DNA of 12,817 nucleotides from an uncultured Veillonella sp. (GTDB taxonomy: Bacteria; Bacillota_C; Negativicutes; Veillonellales; Veillonellaceae): assembly GCA_900765235.1 (NCBI GenBank), contig CAAFRK010000086.1, forward strand, positions 1-12,817. The letters are read 5' to 3'. Each line of letters starts with the position of its first letter. Position 1 is the stretch's first letter. The translations under genes were made by a program, and so were the position numbers. This document shows, one piece after another, positions 1 through 7,409 of the stretch. The notes beneath the pieces were generated by a model. That model saw only the letters and a list, made by a program, of their open reading frames with translations. It was not told where the DNA came from and ran no database searches.

Positions 1-53
1 CTTACCCTAAAGGAGTAACTTTTCGAAGACGCAACGCTAAAGCTTTTACTGAA
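1..53 (+). other. 3' end of an upstream unit, unidentified
   Basis: This edge segment leads directly into a plus-strand terminator, so it is probably the tail of a gene or RNA that starts outside the window. Frame 1 reads LTLKE and stops at 16-18; frame 2 stops at 8-10; frame 3 stays open through both downstream hairpins, which makes it an unlikely coding frame. I cannot tell which frame, if any, is used, and I do not recognise a product. Confidence 0.35.
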
Positions 54-77
54 CCCCCGGACTATCCGGGGGTTTTC
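54..77 (+). terminator. Rho-independent terminator of upstream unit
   Basis: A perfect 8-bp GC-rich stem (CCCCCGGA at 54-61 with TCCGGGGG at 65-72) closes a 3-nt loop and is followed by TTTTC. This is a classic intrinsic terminator for a plus-strand unit entering from the left. Confidence 0.85.
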
Positions 78-84
78 TATATAC

Positions 85-125
85 AAAAAGAAGACCTAGT
101 ACATTATGTACTAGGTCTTTTTGTA
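85..125. terminator. Bidirectional terminator hairpin
   Basis: Arms 91-104 and 106-119 are perfect reverse complements, with an A-run before (85-89) and a T-run after (118-122). It can therefore end transcription on both strands. It lies between the upstream plus-strand unit and the converging LysR-family gene. On the plus strand it acts as a second terminator only 14 bases after the first one. Confidence 0.8.
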
Positions 126-180
126 TGTATTGTATTAATGTTCATAACTGTACAAAATCTCATACGATAAGTTATAAATA

Positions 181-208
181 CCATACTATATGAATTAGTA
201 TAGTGTGG
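181..208 (-). terminator. Possible terminator right after the LysR gene
   Basis: CCATACTATA (181-190) pairs with TATAGTGTGG (199-208) over 10 bp with one G-U wobble and an 8-nt loop. It begins two bases past the stop codon of the minus-strand LysR-family gene. The following minus-strand sequence (TATTTATAAC) is only moderately T-rich, so this may be a weak terminator or a 3'-stabilising hairpin backed up by the stronger one at 85-125. Confidence 0.45.
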
Positions 209-209
209 C

Positions 210-1100
210 TTATACATATGCTTTGTAGAAATCAATAAACTGCTGTGCTACAGGGGATAAAGCATGGCCTTTAAGCGTAATAAATGCTTTTTTAAAATCG
301 CCTGAGAATTCTGGCAATTTGATACGGGCCATTTTACGATGGTTAATGAGCTCTTTTGCATCCATAGGAACTAAAGAAACAGTTCTACCAGAGGATGCCC
401 ATTCGATGGCAGAGCTCTTAGTTGTAGTGATGGCAACAGCATTCAGTTGATCCATGTCAGTTAAGCTAGACTGCATAATCATTCGCACAGATCCACCAGA
501 GAGGGATAAAGGACACTTTTTGATATCATCCCATGTGATGGTATCATGTTCACGATCTATCCAGAATACATCACGGCGGAAAATAGCGTATAAATGTTCC
601 TCTTGAGTAAGAAGGATATCAAATTTATCAGTGTCTACCATTTGAATGTTTGCAATTCCCAGCTCTGCATTACCATTAATAAGTTGATTGACCACATTAG
701 TCATTAGTCCTTCGTAGATTTCGAAGTGAACTGATGGGTATTTCATGGAAAAGGCTGGTAAGTATTGTTGTACGATTGGTGTGGAGCGCGATGCAGACGT
801 AGCGATTCGCAATGTACCTTCAATACGTGAGTTCAACTGTTGTACTGCATTGTATGTTGATTCTTCAATGGAGCATAATTGTTGGGCTTTTTGATAAAAA
901 ATTTTGCCCGCATCAGTCAGTTGTAAGTTTGATCCTCGTTGGCCGCGCTTGATATTTATGAGTTGAGCTCCAAATTCAGCTTCTAAATACTTTAATTGTT
1001 TACTTAAAGCTGGTTGTGTAATATGAAGAATCTCTGCGGCCTGAGTCATATTGCCCGTTTGAACGAGGGTAATAAAATTGTGGTAGTAAGATGTATCCAT
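210..1100 (-). CDS. LysR-family transcriptional regulator
   Basis: Of 296 residues, the usual LysR length. The N-terminal winged helix-turn-helix covers about residues 3-62, with the recognition part around 18-37 (MTQAAEILHITQPALSKQLK) and the wing ending in LQLTDAGKIFY. A linker helix follows, then a periplasmic-binding-protein-like effector domain from about residue 95 (GTLRIATSAS). Such proteins bind DNA as dimers or tetramers and usually control their own promoter and a neighbouring or divergent gene. The effector cannot be read from the sequence; the C-terminal domain resembles CysL/CbbR-like members only in general layout. The ATG has a GGGAGA Shine-Dalgarno 5 bases upstream. The divergent neighbour is a 62-residue protein, about 196 bases away, so the shared intergenic region could hold the operator, but I see no convincing T-N11-A dyad. 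Confidence 0.93.
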   Translation of the reverse strand: MDTSYYHNFITLVQTGNMTQAAEILHITQPALSKQLKYLEAEFGAQLINIKRGQRGSNLQLTDAGKIFYQKAQQLCSIEESTYNAVQQLNSRIEGTLRIATSASRSTPIVQQYLPAFSMKYPSVHFEIYEGLMTNVVNQLINGNAELGIANIQMVDTDKFDILLTQEEHLYAIFRRDVFWIDREHDTITWDDIKKCPLSLSGGSVRMIMQSSLTDMDQLNAVAITTTKSSAIEWASSGRTVSLVPMDAKELINHRKMARIKLPEFSGDFKKAFITLKGHALSPVAQQFIDFYKAYV

Positions 1101-1138
1101 AGAATCTCCCTATTATACACAAAATAAGATAAATAAAA

Positions 1139-1144
1139 ATTATA
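1139..1144 (-). promoter_or_regulatory. Candidate -10 box of the LysR-family gene
   Basis: TATAAT on the minus strand, placing a start near 1132 and leaving a leader of about 30 bases that contains the GGGAGA ribosome site. No good -35 hexamer is seen at 17 bases, which would fit an activator- or self-regulated promoter. A second TATAAT at 1112-1117 lies too close to the ribosome site to serve. Confidence 0.4.
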
Positions 1145-1262
1145 ACGAACTAAGTAACAGTAATTTCACATTTGATAAAATAGCGTATATACTATATTCA
1201 TCAAGGAAAGAGAAAGAATAATGTGTTTAAAATAAACTTTCTATCCTTATCACAATTTTTAA

Positions 1263-1268
1263 TATAAT
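1263..1268 (+). promoter_or_regulatory. Candidate -10 box of the 62-residue protein gene
   Basis: TATAAT here predicts a start near 1275. That lies downstream of the GTG at 1273 and about 22 bases before the ATG at 1297, so it supports the ATG as the real start codon. The -35 region is poor (TTCTAT-like at 18 bases spacing). Confidence 0.45.
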
Positions 1269-1296
1269 AACAGTGATTGAGAAAGTAGGTACTATC

Positions 1297-1485
1297 ATGG
1301 GCGTAGTAAAAAGAACATTAAGTAAAGCAATTCGTAACTGGGAAGCACGTAGATTAATGACTGCACATAATGCAGGTGTTAGTCGTAAAAAACAACTTGA
1401 ACGCGTATGGCCTCATCCATTAACTACAGAAAAACGTCATGAACTTGCTCAAGGCGTAAGTGGCTTAGTTCATAGCGAAAACTAA
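1297..1485 (+). CDS. Small basic protein of unknown function (62 aa)
   Basis: I do not recognise this protein. With the ATG start it has 62 residues, is rich in Lys/Arg/His (for example VKRTLSKAIRNWEARR near the N-terminus and SRKKQLERVW in the middle), has no membrane segment, no signal peptide and no cysteines, and is predicted largely helical. The ATG is preceded by AGTAGGT at a normal distance. A longer GTG start at 1273 has no Shine-Dalgarno and would sit at the predicted transcription start, so I rejected it. Codon use (CGT for Arg, GAA for Glu) resembles that of well-expressed genes here, which argues that it is a true gene. It is divergent from a LysR-family regulator and could be its target; a nucleic-acid-binding or ribosome-associated role is only suggested by its charge. 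Confidence 0.7.
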   Translation: MGVVKRTLSKAIRNWEARRLMTAHNAGVSRKKQLERVWPHPLTTEKRHELAQGVSGLVHSEN

Positions 1486-1508
1486 TTACTATGTGTGTAT
1501 CAGTTAGA

Positions 1509-2162
1509 TTATTGTTCTAGCGGTAGCACCACTTCAATAGAATCTAATATAGTACAAGTAGCAGCTCCATGACTCATGTCTTGGAGCTCTTTTTGTATGC
1601 GCTCCACATCAGTAGGTGGCACTAAGATGGTTATATCTACATGCTCACCAAAGTTTGCTTCATAATGTAATTTTTGATCTTGCACATATCTTTCAATGGC
1701 TCCATACAAGGAATAGTCGATGGTAGCCTGCAACTGAGTTCGTGTTGTGTGTAGTTCTTTAGGGGCAAGACGTAAGGTTTCTGCAACGGAGTGTGAGTAT
1801 GCACGAATCAAACCACCTGCACCTAATTTGATACCTCCAAAATAACGAGTTACTACGACCGCTACATTGGTAATACCTGTTTTTTTGAGTACTTCTAGCA
1901 TAGGTTTACCTGCTGTACCAGAAGGTTCACCATTGTCGGAAGACCGTTGTTGCTCTTGCTTTGGGCCTAATGCAAAGGCAGTACAATTATGGCGGGCATC
2001 CCAGAATTCTTTGTTGATGCGGTTAATAAAAGCTTGCGCTTCCTCTTCTGTAGAACAAGGGTATACAGTTGTGATAAAACGTGATTTCTCCACAACATAT
2101 TCATGGCGAAATTCCTTCGCTACCGAAGTGAATTCTACTATAGGGCTTATTGATTCACACAT
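1509..2162 (-). CDS. yigZ: YigZ/IMPACT-family protein (UPF0029)
   Basis: Of 217 residues, the normal family length. The N-terminal UPF0029 domain carries both signature blocks: SSDNGEPSGTAGKP at residues 74-87 and TRYFGGIKLGAGGLIRAY at 105-122. The C-terminal part (about 140-210) matches the small ferredoxin-like DUF1949 domain, which has an EF-G domain IV-like fold. Eukaryotic IMPACT proteins regulate the GCN2 kinase; the bacterial role is not settled, with RNA or ribosome binding proposed. The ATG has a very strong AAAGGAGGTG ribosome site. It stands alone: the gene before converges on it and copA runs the other way. I am sure of the family, not of the function. Confidence 0.93.
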   Translation of the reverse strand: MCESISPIVEFTSVAKEFRHEYVVEKSRFITTVYPCSTEEEAQAFINRINKEFWDARHNCTAFALGPKQEQQRSSDNGEPSGTAGKPMLEVLKKTGITNVAVVVTRYFGGIKLGAGGLIRAYSHSVAETLRLAPKELHTTRTQLQATIDYSLYGAIERYVQDQKLHYEANFGEHVDITILVPPTDVERIQKELQDMSHGAATCTILDSIEVVLPLEQ

Positions 2163-2211
2163 ACACTCACCTCCTTTAGAATCAAAGTTTATGTTTATTC
2201 ATCATCACTTT

Positions 2212-2241
2212 ATTATAATCTATTTTTTTATACTATGTATA
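2212..2241 (-). promoter_or_regulatory. Candidate promoter of yigZ
   Basis: On the minus strand, TATACA (2236-2241) and TATAAT (2212-2217) are separated by 18 bases. The predicted start near 2205 leaves a leader of about 43 bases with the strong AAAGGAGGTG site. Confidence 0.45.
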
Positions 2242-2300
2242 GGTAGTAGGAGACTAATTCCCCTAGAAAAAGGAAATAACCCTCTAGATTTGGTAGGATA

Positions 2301-2328
2301 TTGACGTAATGAGAATTTATGTTATTAT
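2301..2328 (+). promoter_or_regulatory. Candidate copA promoter and long leader
   Basis: TTGACG (2301-2306), a 16-base spacer and TATTAT (2323-2328) form a good housekeeping-type promoter. The predicted start near 2335 gives copA an untranslated leader of about 160 bases. The whole 2163-2494 gap holds the two divergent promoters, this leader and its inverted repeat, and no credible gene. I see no CopY-type (TACANNTGTA) or CsoR-type GC-rich operator. Confidence 0.5.
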
Positions 2329-2447
2329 GGAATAGAGACGTATGAATGAATACTCATGTAAAAGTGTTCATATATTAAATCATTCGTGTTTATAAAATAT
2401 TCTGTTAGTGATGTATGATATGTATACTATGAGTTTATGACTTATAT

Positions 2448-2468
2448 AGATATATAGGACATATATCT
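2448..2468 (+). repeat. Inverted repeat in the copA leader
   Basis: AGATATAT (2448-2455) and ATATATCT (2461-2468) are perfect 8-base inverted repeats around AGGAC. The element sits 26 bases before the copA start codon. Being pure A/T apart from the outer G/C, it would be a weak RNA hairpin; a protein-binding site is equally possible. No function is known. Confidence 0.5.
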
Positions 2469-2494
2469 TTGAAATTCTAGTAGAAAGAAGTGAT

Positions 2495-4672
2495 ATGATG
2501 AGTAAGAAGAAACAAGAGTTTGATATTACAGGTATGCACTGTGCTGCTTGTGTAAAGCGCGTTGAAAACGTTGTTTCAAAGATAGATGGTGTAGAATCTG
2601 TAAAGGTTAATCTACTCACTCGAAAGGGGAGCGTAGAATACAAAGATGGTTCTACTGTAGAACCACAACAAATTATCGATGCCATTACGAATATTGGTTT
2701 TGGCGCTGCAGAAGCAGATGAAACAAAACAAGAAATAGAAAAGGTTAATTTAAAACCTCATATTACGCGTCTTATTATTGCTGCTTGTATGGCTGTACCG
2801 ATGATGATTAACATGACATTACATCGCTTTGGTATTCAAGCGTTACCTGTATGGGTAGAGTTCATTCTTGCTACCATTGCTCAATTCGGCCCTGGTCTTA
2901 TGTTCTATAAGAGTGCGTGGAGTGCGGTGAAAAACGGTGCCCTCACTATGGATGTTCTAGTCGTAATGGGCACAACAGTTGCTTATCTATTCAGTATTTA
3001 TAATTGGCAGTTCCATCCAGAACTTGGGCCTCATGGCATTTACTTTGAAACCTCAGCTTGGCTCATTACATTCATTCTTCTTGGTAAGCTTTTAGAAGAA
3101 ATTGCTAAAGGTCGTACCTCTGAAGCGCTTCAAAAATTGATCGCCTTACAACCGGCAACCGCTCATGTATTGCGTGATGGTGAGTTTGTAGATATTCCTA
3201 CATCTAAAGTTGTAGCAGGTGATATCTTACAAGTTCGAGCAGGCGAAAAAATTCCAGTAGATGGCACAATTACTGAAGGCTATTCTACTGTAGATGAAGC
3301 TATGCTTACTGGTGAAAGCTTGCCTGTAGAAAAACAAGTTGGTTCTGAAGTTATTGGTGCTACCATTAACTTGAGTGGTGCTTTCACGATGGAAGCGAAG
3401 CGCATTGGCTCTGATACAATGCTATCTCAAATCATCAAGGTCGTAGAGGAAGCTCAAACCTCTAAGGCAAGTATTCAACGTATTGCCGATATCGTAGCTC
3501 AATACTTCGTGCCTACTGTTATCGGCCTTTCTGTTTTGACCGGCCTCGTATGGTACTTCATTATGGGCGACCCTATTAATGTAGCTCTCATTAATGCTAC
3601 AGCAGTGCTTGTTATCGCTTGTCCTTGTGCACTTGGTCTCGCTACACCAACATCTATCATGGTAGGCTCTGGCTTAGGCGCGGAGCATGGCGTCCTTATC
3701 AAGAGTGCAGAATATCTTGAAAAAGCTGGTAAACTCGATGCCATCGTTATGGATAAAACGGGCACTCTTACACAAGGTGTTCTCGATGTAACGGCTTTCA
3801 AAAATTATAATGGTGATGAAAGTATAAATATGTCCCTAATGATGGCCCTTGAAAGTGGTACATCGCATCCAATTGCAAAGGCCATGGTTTATTATGGCGA
3901 AGATCATGGTTATAAAGGTAACGCTGTAGAACTTGAAAGCTTTGGTGATGTACCTGGTAAAGGTTTGCAAGGCGCTTATCAAGGCGTGTCGGTACAACTT
4001 GGCCATAGCCGATGGATGTCTGAATTAGGTTATGATTTAAGTGCAGTACAAGATGATATTTTACACTATGAAGAACAAGGTGCATCTGTATCCGTTCTTG
4101 CTGTAGATGGCGTTATCAGTGCATTATGGGCTGTAGAAGATGAATTACGTCCAGAAACAATTGATGTTGTAAAAGAATTACATGCTCAAGGTATTGATGT
4201 GTGGATGCTTACAGGTGATAATCGTCGTACTGCCCAATATATTGCTAAACAAGCAGGTATCACTCATGTAATTGCAGAAGTATTACCTCAAGATAAGGCT
4301 AGCAAGGTAAAAGAGTTGCAAGATAAAGGCCTTGTAGTGGGGATGGTTGGTGATGGTATCAACGATGCACCAGCTCTTGTAACTGCAGATATTGGTTTTG
4401 CTATCGGCAGTGGTACCGATATTGCTGTAGAAGCAGCAGATATTGTTCTTGTAAGAAATGACTTACACACACTAGTACAAGCAGTACGCCTCAGCCGTAA
4501 GACAATGACTAATATTAAACAAAATCTATTCTGGGCATTGATCTTTAACTGCATTGGTATTCCATTGGCTGCTATCGGTGCATTAAATCCTATGATTGCA
4601 GGCACAGCAATGGCATTTAGCTCTGTAACCGTTGTGGGTAACTCTCTTCGTTTGAAACGAGCTAAGATTTAA
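2495..4672 (+). CDS. copA: CopA-type Cu+-exporting P1B-ATPase
   Basis: Membrane pump of 725 residues that uses ATP to export monovalent copper from the cytoplasm. One N-terminal heavy-metal domain has the GMHCAAC site (Cys16, Cys19). Membrane helices begin near residue 90. The actuator loop has TGES at 272-275, the ion channel has Cys376-Pro-Cys378, the phosphorylation site is DKTGTLT with Asp420, the nucleotide domain has Ser-His458-Pro, and the hinge is GDGINDAP at 619-626. Later helices carry Phe684-Asn685 and Met706 with Ser709-Ser710; CopA proteins usually have Tyr-Asn at the first of these, so Phe684 is a variant. CPC plus the Asn and Met...SerSer residues point to Cu+ (or Ag+) rather than Zn or Cd. 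Two ATG codons are adjacent (2495, 2498); a GAAAGAAG stretch upstream is a weak ribosome site. No chaperone (CopZ) or CsoR/CopY gene is adjacent. Confidence 0.95.
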   Translation: MMSKKKQEFDITGMHCAACVKRVENVVSKIDGVESVKVNLLTRKGSVEYKDGSTVEPQQIIDAITNIGFGAAEADETKQEIEKVNLKPHITRLIIAACMAVPMMINMTLHRFGIQALPVWVEFILATIAQFGPGLMFYKSAWSAVKNGALTMDVLVVMGTTVAYLFSIYNWQFHPELGPHGIYFETSAWLITFILLGKLLEEIAKGRTSEALQKLIALQPATAHVLRDGEFVDIPTSKVVAGDILQVRAGEKIPVDGTITEGYSTVDEAMLTGESLPVEKQVGSEVIGATINLSGAFTMEAKRIGSDTMLSQIIKVVEEAQTSKASIQRIADIVAQYFVPTVIGLSVLTGLVWYFIMGDPINVALINATAVLVIACPCALGLATPTSIMVGSGLGAEHGVLIKSAEYLEKAGKLDAIVMDKTGTLTQGVLDVTAFKNYNGDESINMSLMMALESGTSHPIAKAMVYYGEDHGYKGNAVELESFGDVPGKGLQGAYQGVSVQLGHSRWMSELGYDLSAVQDDILHYEEQGASVSVLAVDGVISALWAVEDELRPETIDVVKELHAQGIDVWMLTGDNRRTAQYIAKQAGITHVIAEVLPQDKASKVKELQDKGLVVGMVGDGINDAPALVTADIGFAIGSGTDIAVEAADIVLVRNDLHTLVQAVRLSRKTMTNIKQNLFWALIFNCIGIPLAAIGALNPMIAGTAMAFSSVTVVGNSLRLKRAKI

Positions 4673-4725
4673 TTTAATTTGTATCTTATAACATATAATA
4701 TGTGATAGAGTTGATTAAAGTTTAT

Positions 4726-4761
4726 AAAGCACCTATACCATGGTATAGGTGCTTTATTTTA
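4726..4761. terminator. copA terminator, perfect palindrome
   Basis: Arms 4726-4740 (AAAGCACCTATACCA) and 4741-4755 are perfect reverse complements, so a 15-bp arm pair with a tight loop ends in GCTTT and TATTTT. The leading AAAGC makes it usable from both strands. It separates copA from the ECF gene, which has its own promoter. Confidence 0.85.
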
Positions 4762-4817
4762 AATCTGACTATATATTTAAATCCTATGAAATTAGTGTTT
4801 TTAGACAGAGTGAGATT

Positions 4818-4826
4818 TGTTATACT
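4818..4826 (+). promoter_or_regulatory. Extended -10 promoter of the ECF S-component gene
   Basis: TGTTATACT is an extended -10 element (TGN plus TATACT at 4821-4826). The -35 region is only loosely TTAGAC-like and too close (14 bases), which is common with extended -10 promoters. The predicted start near 4833 leaves about 31 bases including AGAGAGGAG. Confidence 0.55.
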
Positions 4827-4863
4827 AAATATAGTTATTCAGCTAAAAGAGAGGAGCTAGATT

Positions 4864-5391
4864 ATGAAATTAAAGACGCGCGATATTGTATATATCGGAT
4901 TTATTGCTGCCTTATGTGCAGTAGCAACAACAATTCGCATCGAAATACCAGGTGGTGCTATGGTTCATTTAGGATCTGCCGCATTATTTACATCATCCAT
5001 TCTATTTGGTGGTTTATATGGTGGTTTAGGAGCGGCCATTGGCTCCGCATTATTTGATCTTTTTGGTGGTCATACACAGTATATTGTATTCTCGTTCTTT
5101 ATTAAAGGTATTGCGGGTCTTATTGTAGGTGGTATGACAGCAGGTTACTTGCCACCATCCATTACAAAGCCCACAGCATCCTTTACACGTATTTTGATTG
5201 CTCTTATTATTGGTACAATTTGGACTGCCTTTGGTTATTTCCTTGCATGGTGGTTTGTTCTTGAAAGTGCAGCAGTAGCGGCAAGTAAAATTCAATATTC
5301 TTTGATTACAAGTGCAGCTGGTATTATGGTAGCTATCGTATTGACACCTAAATTGCAATCTGTAGTTCGTAGATTATTTACAAAGAACTAA
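4864..5391 (+). CDS. ECF transporter S component, substrate unknown
   Basis: Very hydrophobic protein of 175 residues with about five to six membrane helices, the size and shape of the substrate-binding (S) subunit of energy-coupling-factor vitamin importers. It has the VHLG sequence at 34-37 followed by a Gly-rich helix pair (GLYGGLGAAIGSALFDL, 50-66), as in the PF07155 (DUF1393) group. S subunits bind a vitamin or precursor and plug into a shared EcfA-EcfA'-EcfT module; no such module genes are in the window, so this is an orphan of the shared-module type. No vitamin gene is adjacent and no riboswitch is seen in the 31-base leader, so I cannot name the substrate. The start follows AGAGAGGAG at 7 bases. 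It forms a single-gene unit between two strong terminators. Confidence 0.85.
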   Translation: MKLKTRDIVYIGFIAALCAVATTIRIEIPGGAMVHLGSAALFTSSILFGGLYGGLGAAIGSALFDLFGGHTQYIVFSFFIKGIAGLIVGGMTAGYLPPSITKPTASFTRILIALIIGTIWTAFGYFLAWWFVLESAAVAASKIQYSLITSAAGIMVAIVLTPKLQSVVRRLFTKN

Positions 5392-5469
5392 ATAGAGTAA
5401 CTAATGATAAATTACTAAAAACTATATATTGCTAACTAATAACTAATAATCCAAAATTGATCATTAGGC

Positions 5470-5530
5470 ATAAATAAAAGAGTCTCCCTTAACTTATGTA
5501 TTCAAGTTAAAGGAGACTCTTTTATTTATT
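5470..5530. terminator. Long bidirectional terminator
   Basis: Two 26-base arms (5470-5495 and 5504-5529) pair with a single mismatch around an 8-base loop. The core is AGAGTCTCC/GGAGACTCT flanked by A-rich and T-rich ends on both sides, so it works in both directions. It serves the ECF gene and the converging reductase gene. The remaining sequence of the 5392-5558 gap is AT-rich filler in which I see nothing else. Confidence 0.88.
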
Positions 5531-5558
5531 ATATTAGATATGTAGTTACTATTCTTAC

Positions 5559-6884
5559 CTAGAAATTACAGAGATCATTTAAATTTTCTGCCATTGTAGG
5601 ATGTGTGAAGATTTGGTTCTTGAAATATGTATACGGAATGTTGTTATCCATAGCTACTTTAATCATGTTAATCAATTCTTCGGCACTTTGGGAATAGAGT
5701 GTAGCACCGAGGATTAAATTGCTTTCCGCATCTACCACAATTTTGAAAGCCCCTTTAAGGTTGTCATTTACATGAGCCCTTGGCATAGTGGCTACAAGCA
5801 TTTCCTTCGTTTTAACAGTGTAACCTTTATTAATAGCATCCTCTTCTGTAAGACCAACACGAGCGAGTGGAGGTGTTAAGAAGGTGGTGTAAGGAATGTT
5901 TTTGCGATCTTTTAATGTATAGTGACCATTACCTGTAAGGGCACCAAATACGATGCGGAAGTCATCGAGAGAAATGTAGGTAAATTGCGGACCACCGTTT
6001 ACATCGCCTACAGCATATACACCTGGAACGGAGCTTTCACAAGTATCATTTACTACGATTGCACCGCGTTCATTAGTAGTAATATCCGTGTTTTCTAAAC
6101 CAATATTTGTAGTATTCGGTCTGCGACCTGTAGCATAGAGAACAGCATCAAAGGTATAGTTTTCATTATTAGCAGTGATAACAGGCTTGTTGCCGTCATT
6201 AGATACAGAATTTAGTGTAACAGAGTTTAAAATAGTAATGCCTTGTTCCGTTAAGTATTCATTAGCTAATTCTTGAACGATAGGTTCTTCGTGTTTTAAA
6301 ATGTTAGCCTCAATATTGAATACAGTAACCTTTGTACCTAGTTTAGAGTATAGGCTAGCAAATTCTAGGCCAATAGGACCGGCGCCAATAATACCTAATG
6401 TACTAGGTTGAGGGGATAAATGTTGAATTTCTGTACTATTATAGAAACCTGATGCGGTATCGATACCATCAATGTTAGGTTTAATGGCTACAGCCCCTGT
6501 ATTGATGATAATTGTGTCACCAGATAAAACAATTTTATCTTCCCCAGCTGTGACATCGATTTCTTTATTACTAATGAATTCACCATGTCCAGTATATACA
6601 TCGACATGTTCATTTGTATCTAACATACCGAAGTTTTTATTACGTAAACGAGATGTAACAACCTCTCGTTGGTTTAGTACTTGATCGTAAGATAAGCCTT
6701 TAGATGCGGCCACAATCATCGTCTTAGTAGGAATACATGCAATATTAATGCATGTGCCACCATACATGAGTGGATTTTCTTCAATCATGGCAACGGCTTT
6801 GCCCATAGAGCCAAATTTAGCAGCCATTGTTTTACCAGCTTTGCCGAAACCTAGGACGATAAGATCATAATGTTTGGTATTCAT
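5559..6884 (-). CDS. rclA: RclA/Har-type flavoprotein disulfide reductase
   Basis: FAD- and NAD(P)H-dependent enzyme of 441 residues in the pyridine nucleotide-disulfide oxidoreductase class I family. It has an FAD-binding GFGKAGK at 12-18, the redox-active pair Cys45 and Cys50 in YGGTCINIACIPTKT, a second dinucleotide fold (IGAGPIGLEF), the FAD-contact stretch GDVNGGPQFTYISLDDFRIV, and the C-terminal His428...Glu433 (FTHPTMAENLNDL). The GKAGKT start, GGTCINI and FTYISLDD blocks are those of E. coli RclA and streptococcal Har, which reduce hypothiocyanous acid, the lactoperoxidase product of saliva. Most members have CINIGC; here Gly is Ala49. Mercuric reductase and lipoamide dehydrogenase are less likely: there is no mercury-binding C-terminal Cys pair and no lipoyl gene context. 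The start has AGGAGGT. It is a one-gene unit; no RclR-like regulator is adjacent. Confidence 0.9.
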   Translation of the reverse strand: MNTKHYDLIVLGFGKAGKTMAAKFGSMGKAVAMIEENPLMYGGTCINIACIPTKTMIVAASKGLSYDQVLNQREVVTSRLRNKNFGMLDTNEHVDVYTGHGEFISNKEIDVTAGEDKIVLSGDTIIINTGAVAIKPNIDGIDTASGFYNSTEIQHLSPQPSTLGIIGAGPIGLEFASLYSKLGTKVTVFNIEANILKHEEPIVQELANEYLTEQGITILNSVTLNSVSNDGNKPVITANNENYTFDAVLYATGRRPNTTNIGLENTDITTNERGAIVVNDTCESSVPGVYAVGDVNGGPQFTYISLDDFRIVFGALTGNGHYTLKDRKNIPYTTFLTPPLARVGLTEEDAINKGYTVKTKEMLVATMPRAHVNDNLKGAFKIVVDAESNLILGATLYSQSAEELINMIKVAMDNNIPYTYFKNQIFTHPTMAENLNDLCNF

Positions 6885-6927
6885 ACAATACCTCCTATCT
6901 TTTATATTGAAAATATTAGATATCCTT

Positions 6928-6936
6928 ATTATAGCA
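6928..6936 (-). promoter_or_regulatory. Extended -10 promoter of the reductase gene
   Basis: On the minus strand TGCTATAAT forms an extended -10 box. A start near 6921 leaves a leader of about 36 bases with AGGAGGT. No strong -35 is seen. It lies back to back with the ylxM promoter in the 6885-7073 gap. Confidence 0.6.
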
Positions 6937-7004
6937 TATTTGAGTATATATAAAAGTAAAATATGAAAATAATTATCTATAATTTAGATGTTAAGTATTT
7001 TTAC

Positions 7005-7033
7005 TTGACACATCTTTTTTTATACTGTACCAT
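7005..7033 (+). promoter_or_regulatory. Promoter of the ylxM-ffh operon
   Basis: A consensus -35 TTGACA (7005-7010) and TACCAT (7028-7033) are 17 bases apart. The start would be near 7040, about 34 bases before ylxM, and this is likely the main promoter for ylxM through rimM. Confidence 0.6.
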
Positions 7034-7073
7034 ATGTAAAGTAATATGACTTGACAGTGATGGAGGTGGCGAA

Positions 7074-7409
7074 ATGGAAGAACGAGTACTTATCAGTTTA
7101 CTCCTTGATTTCTATGGGCCATTATTGACGGACAAGCAACGCATGTCCTTACAACTTCACCACGAAGACGACATGTCCCTTGGAGAAATCGCTGAGGAAC
7201 TAGGCGTATCACGGCAGGCTGTACACGATAACTTGCAGCGTGCTCGACACATTTTAAATGATTACGAATCAAAGTTGCACTTGGTAGAACAATATGAACA
7301 GCGTGAAGGTTTGCTTTCACAGTTGAAAGAAACCTTGCCTGAAGAGGTTCTAGCTGAAACTAAGGTGCAGAAAGTATTGGCGCAAATGGAGGGATATTAT
7401 GGCATTTGA
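7074..7409 (+). CDS. ylxM: YlxM, SRP-associated helix-turn-helix protein
   Basis: Of 111 residues, the typical length of the YlxM/p13 family. The N-terminal half is a sigma-70 region 4-like helix-turn-helix (about 34-57, MSLGEIAEELGVSRQAVHDNL), and the C-terminal half is charged and helical. In streptococci YlxM binds the SRP RNA and Ffh complex and tunes targeting of membrane proteins, and the gene almost always precedes ffh, as here. The ATG follows TGGAGGTGG. Its last 11 bases, including the stop codon, overlap the start of ffh, which implies translational coupling. It is the first gene of the translation block. Confidence 0.93.
   Translation: MEERVLISLLLDFYGPLLTDKQRMSLQLHHEDDMSLGEIAEELGVSRQAVHDNLQRARHILNDYESKLHLVEQYEQREGLLSQLKETLPEEVLAETKVQKVLAQMEGYYGI

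Noticed and set aside
1..76. Riboswitch at the left edge (GACGCAA-like stretch before a hairpin)
   Set aside because: The resemblance to c-di-GMP or other aptamers is only a few bases and the upstream part is missing.
3..172. Open frame 3 running in from the left edge
   Set aside because: It reads through two strong terminator hairpins, so translation of all of it is unlikely.
1273..1296. GTG start giving a 70-residue version of the small basic protein
   Set aside because: It has no Shine-Dalgarno and lies at the start predicted from TATAAT at 1263-1268; the ATG at 1297 has AGTAGGT.
2191..2304. Short plus-strand frame beginning MFIHHHF in the yigZ-copA gap
   Set aside because: No ribosome site, low-complexity start, and it covers the promoters of both neighbours.
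1867..2304. 145-residue plus-strand frame opposite yigZ
   Set aside because: It is antisense to the conserved UPF0029 signature codons and has no ribosome site.
2163..2494. CsoR or CopY copper operator before copA
   Set aside because: No TACANNTGTA site and no GC-rich pseudo-palindrome of the CsoR type is present.
7051..7056. A second TTGACA before ylxM
   Set aside because: Its -10 box would fall at the ylxM start codon, so it cannot drive ylxM.
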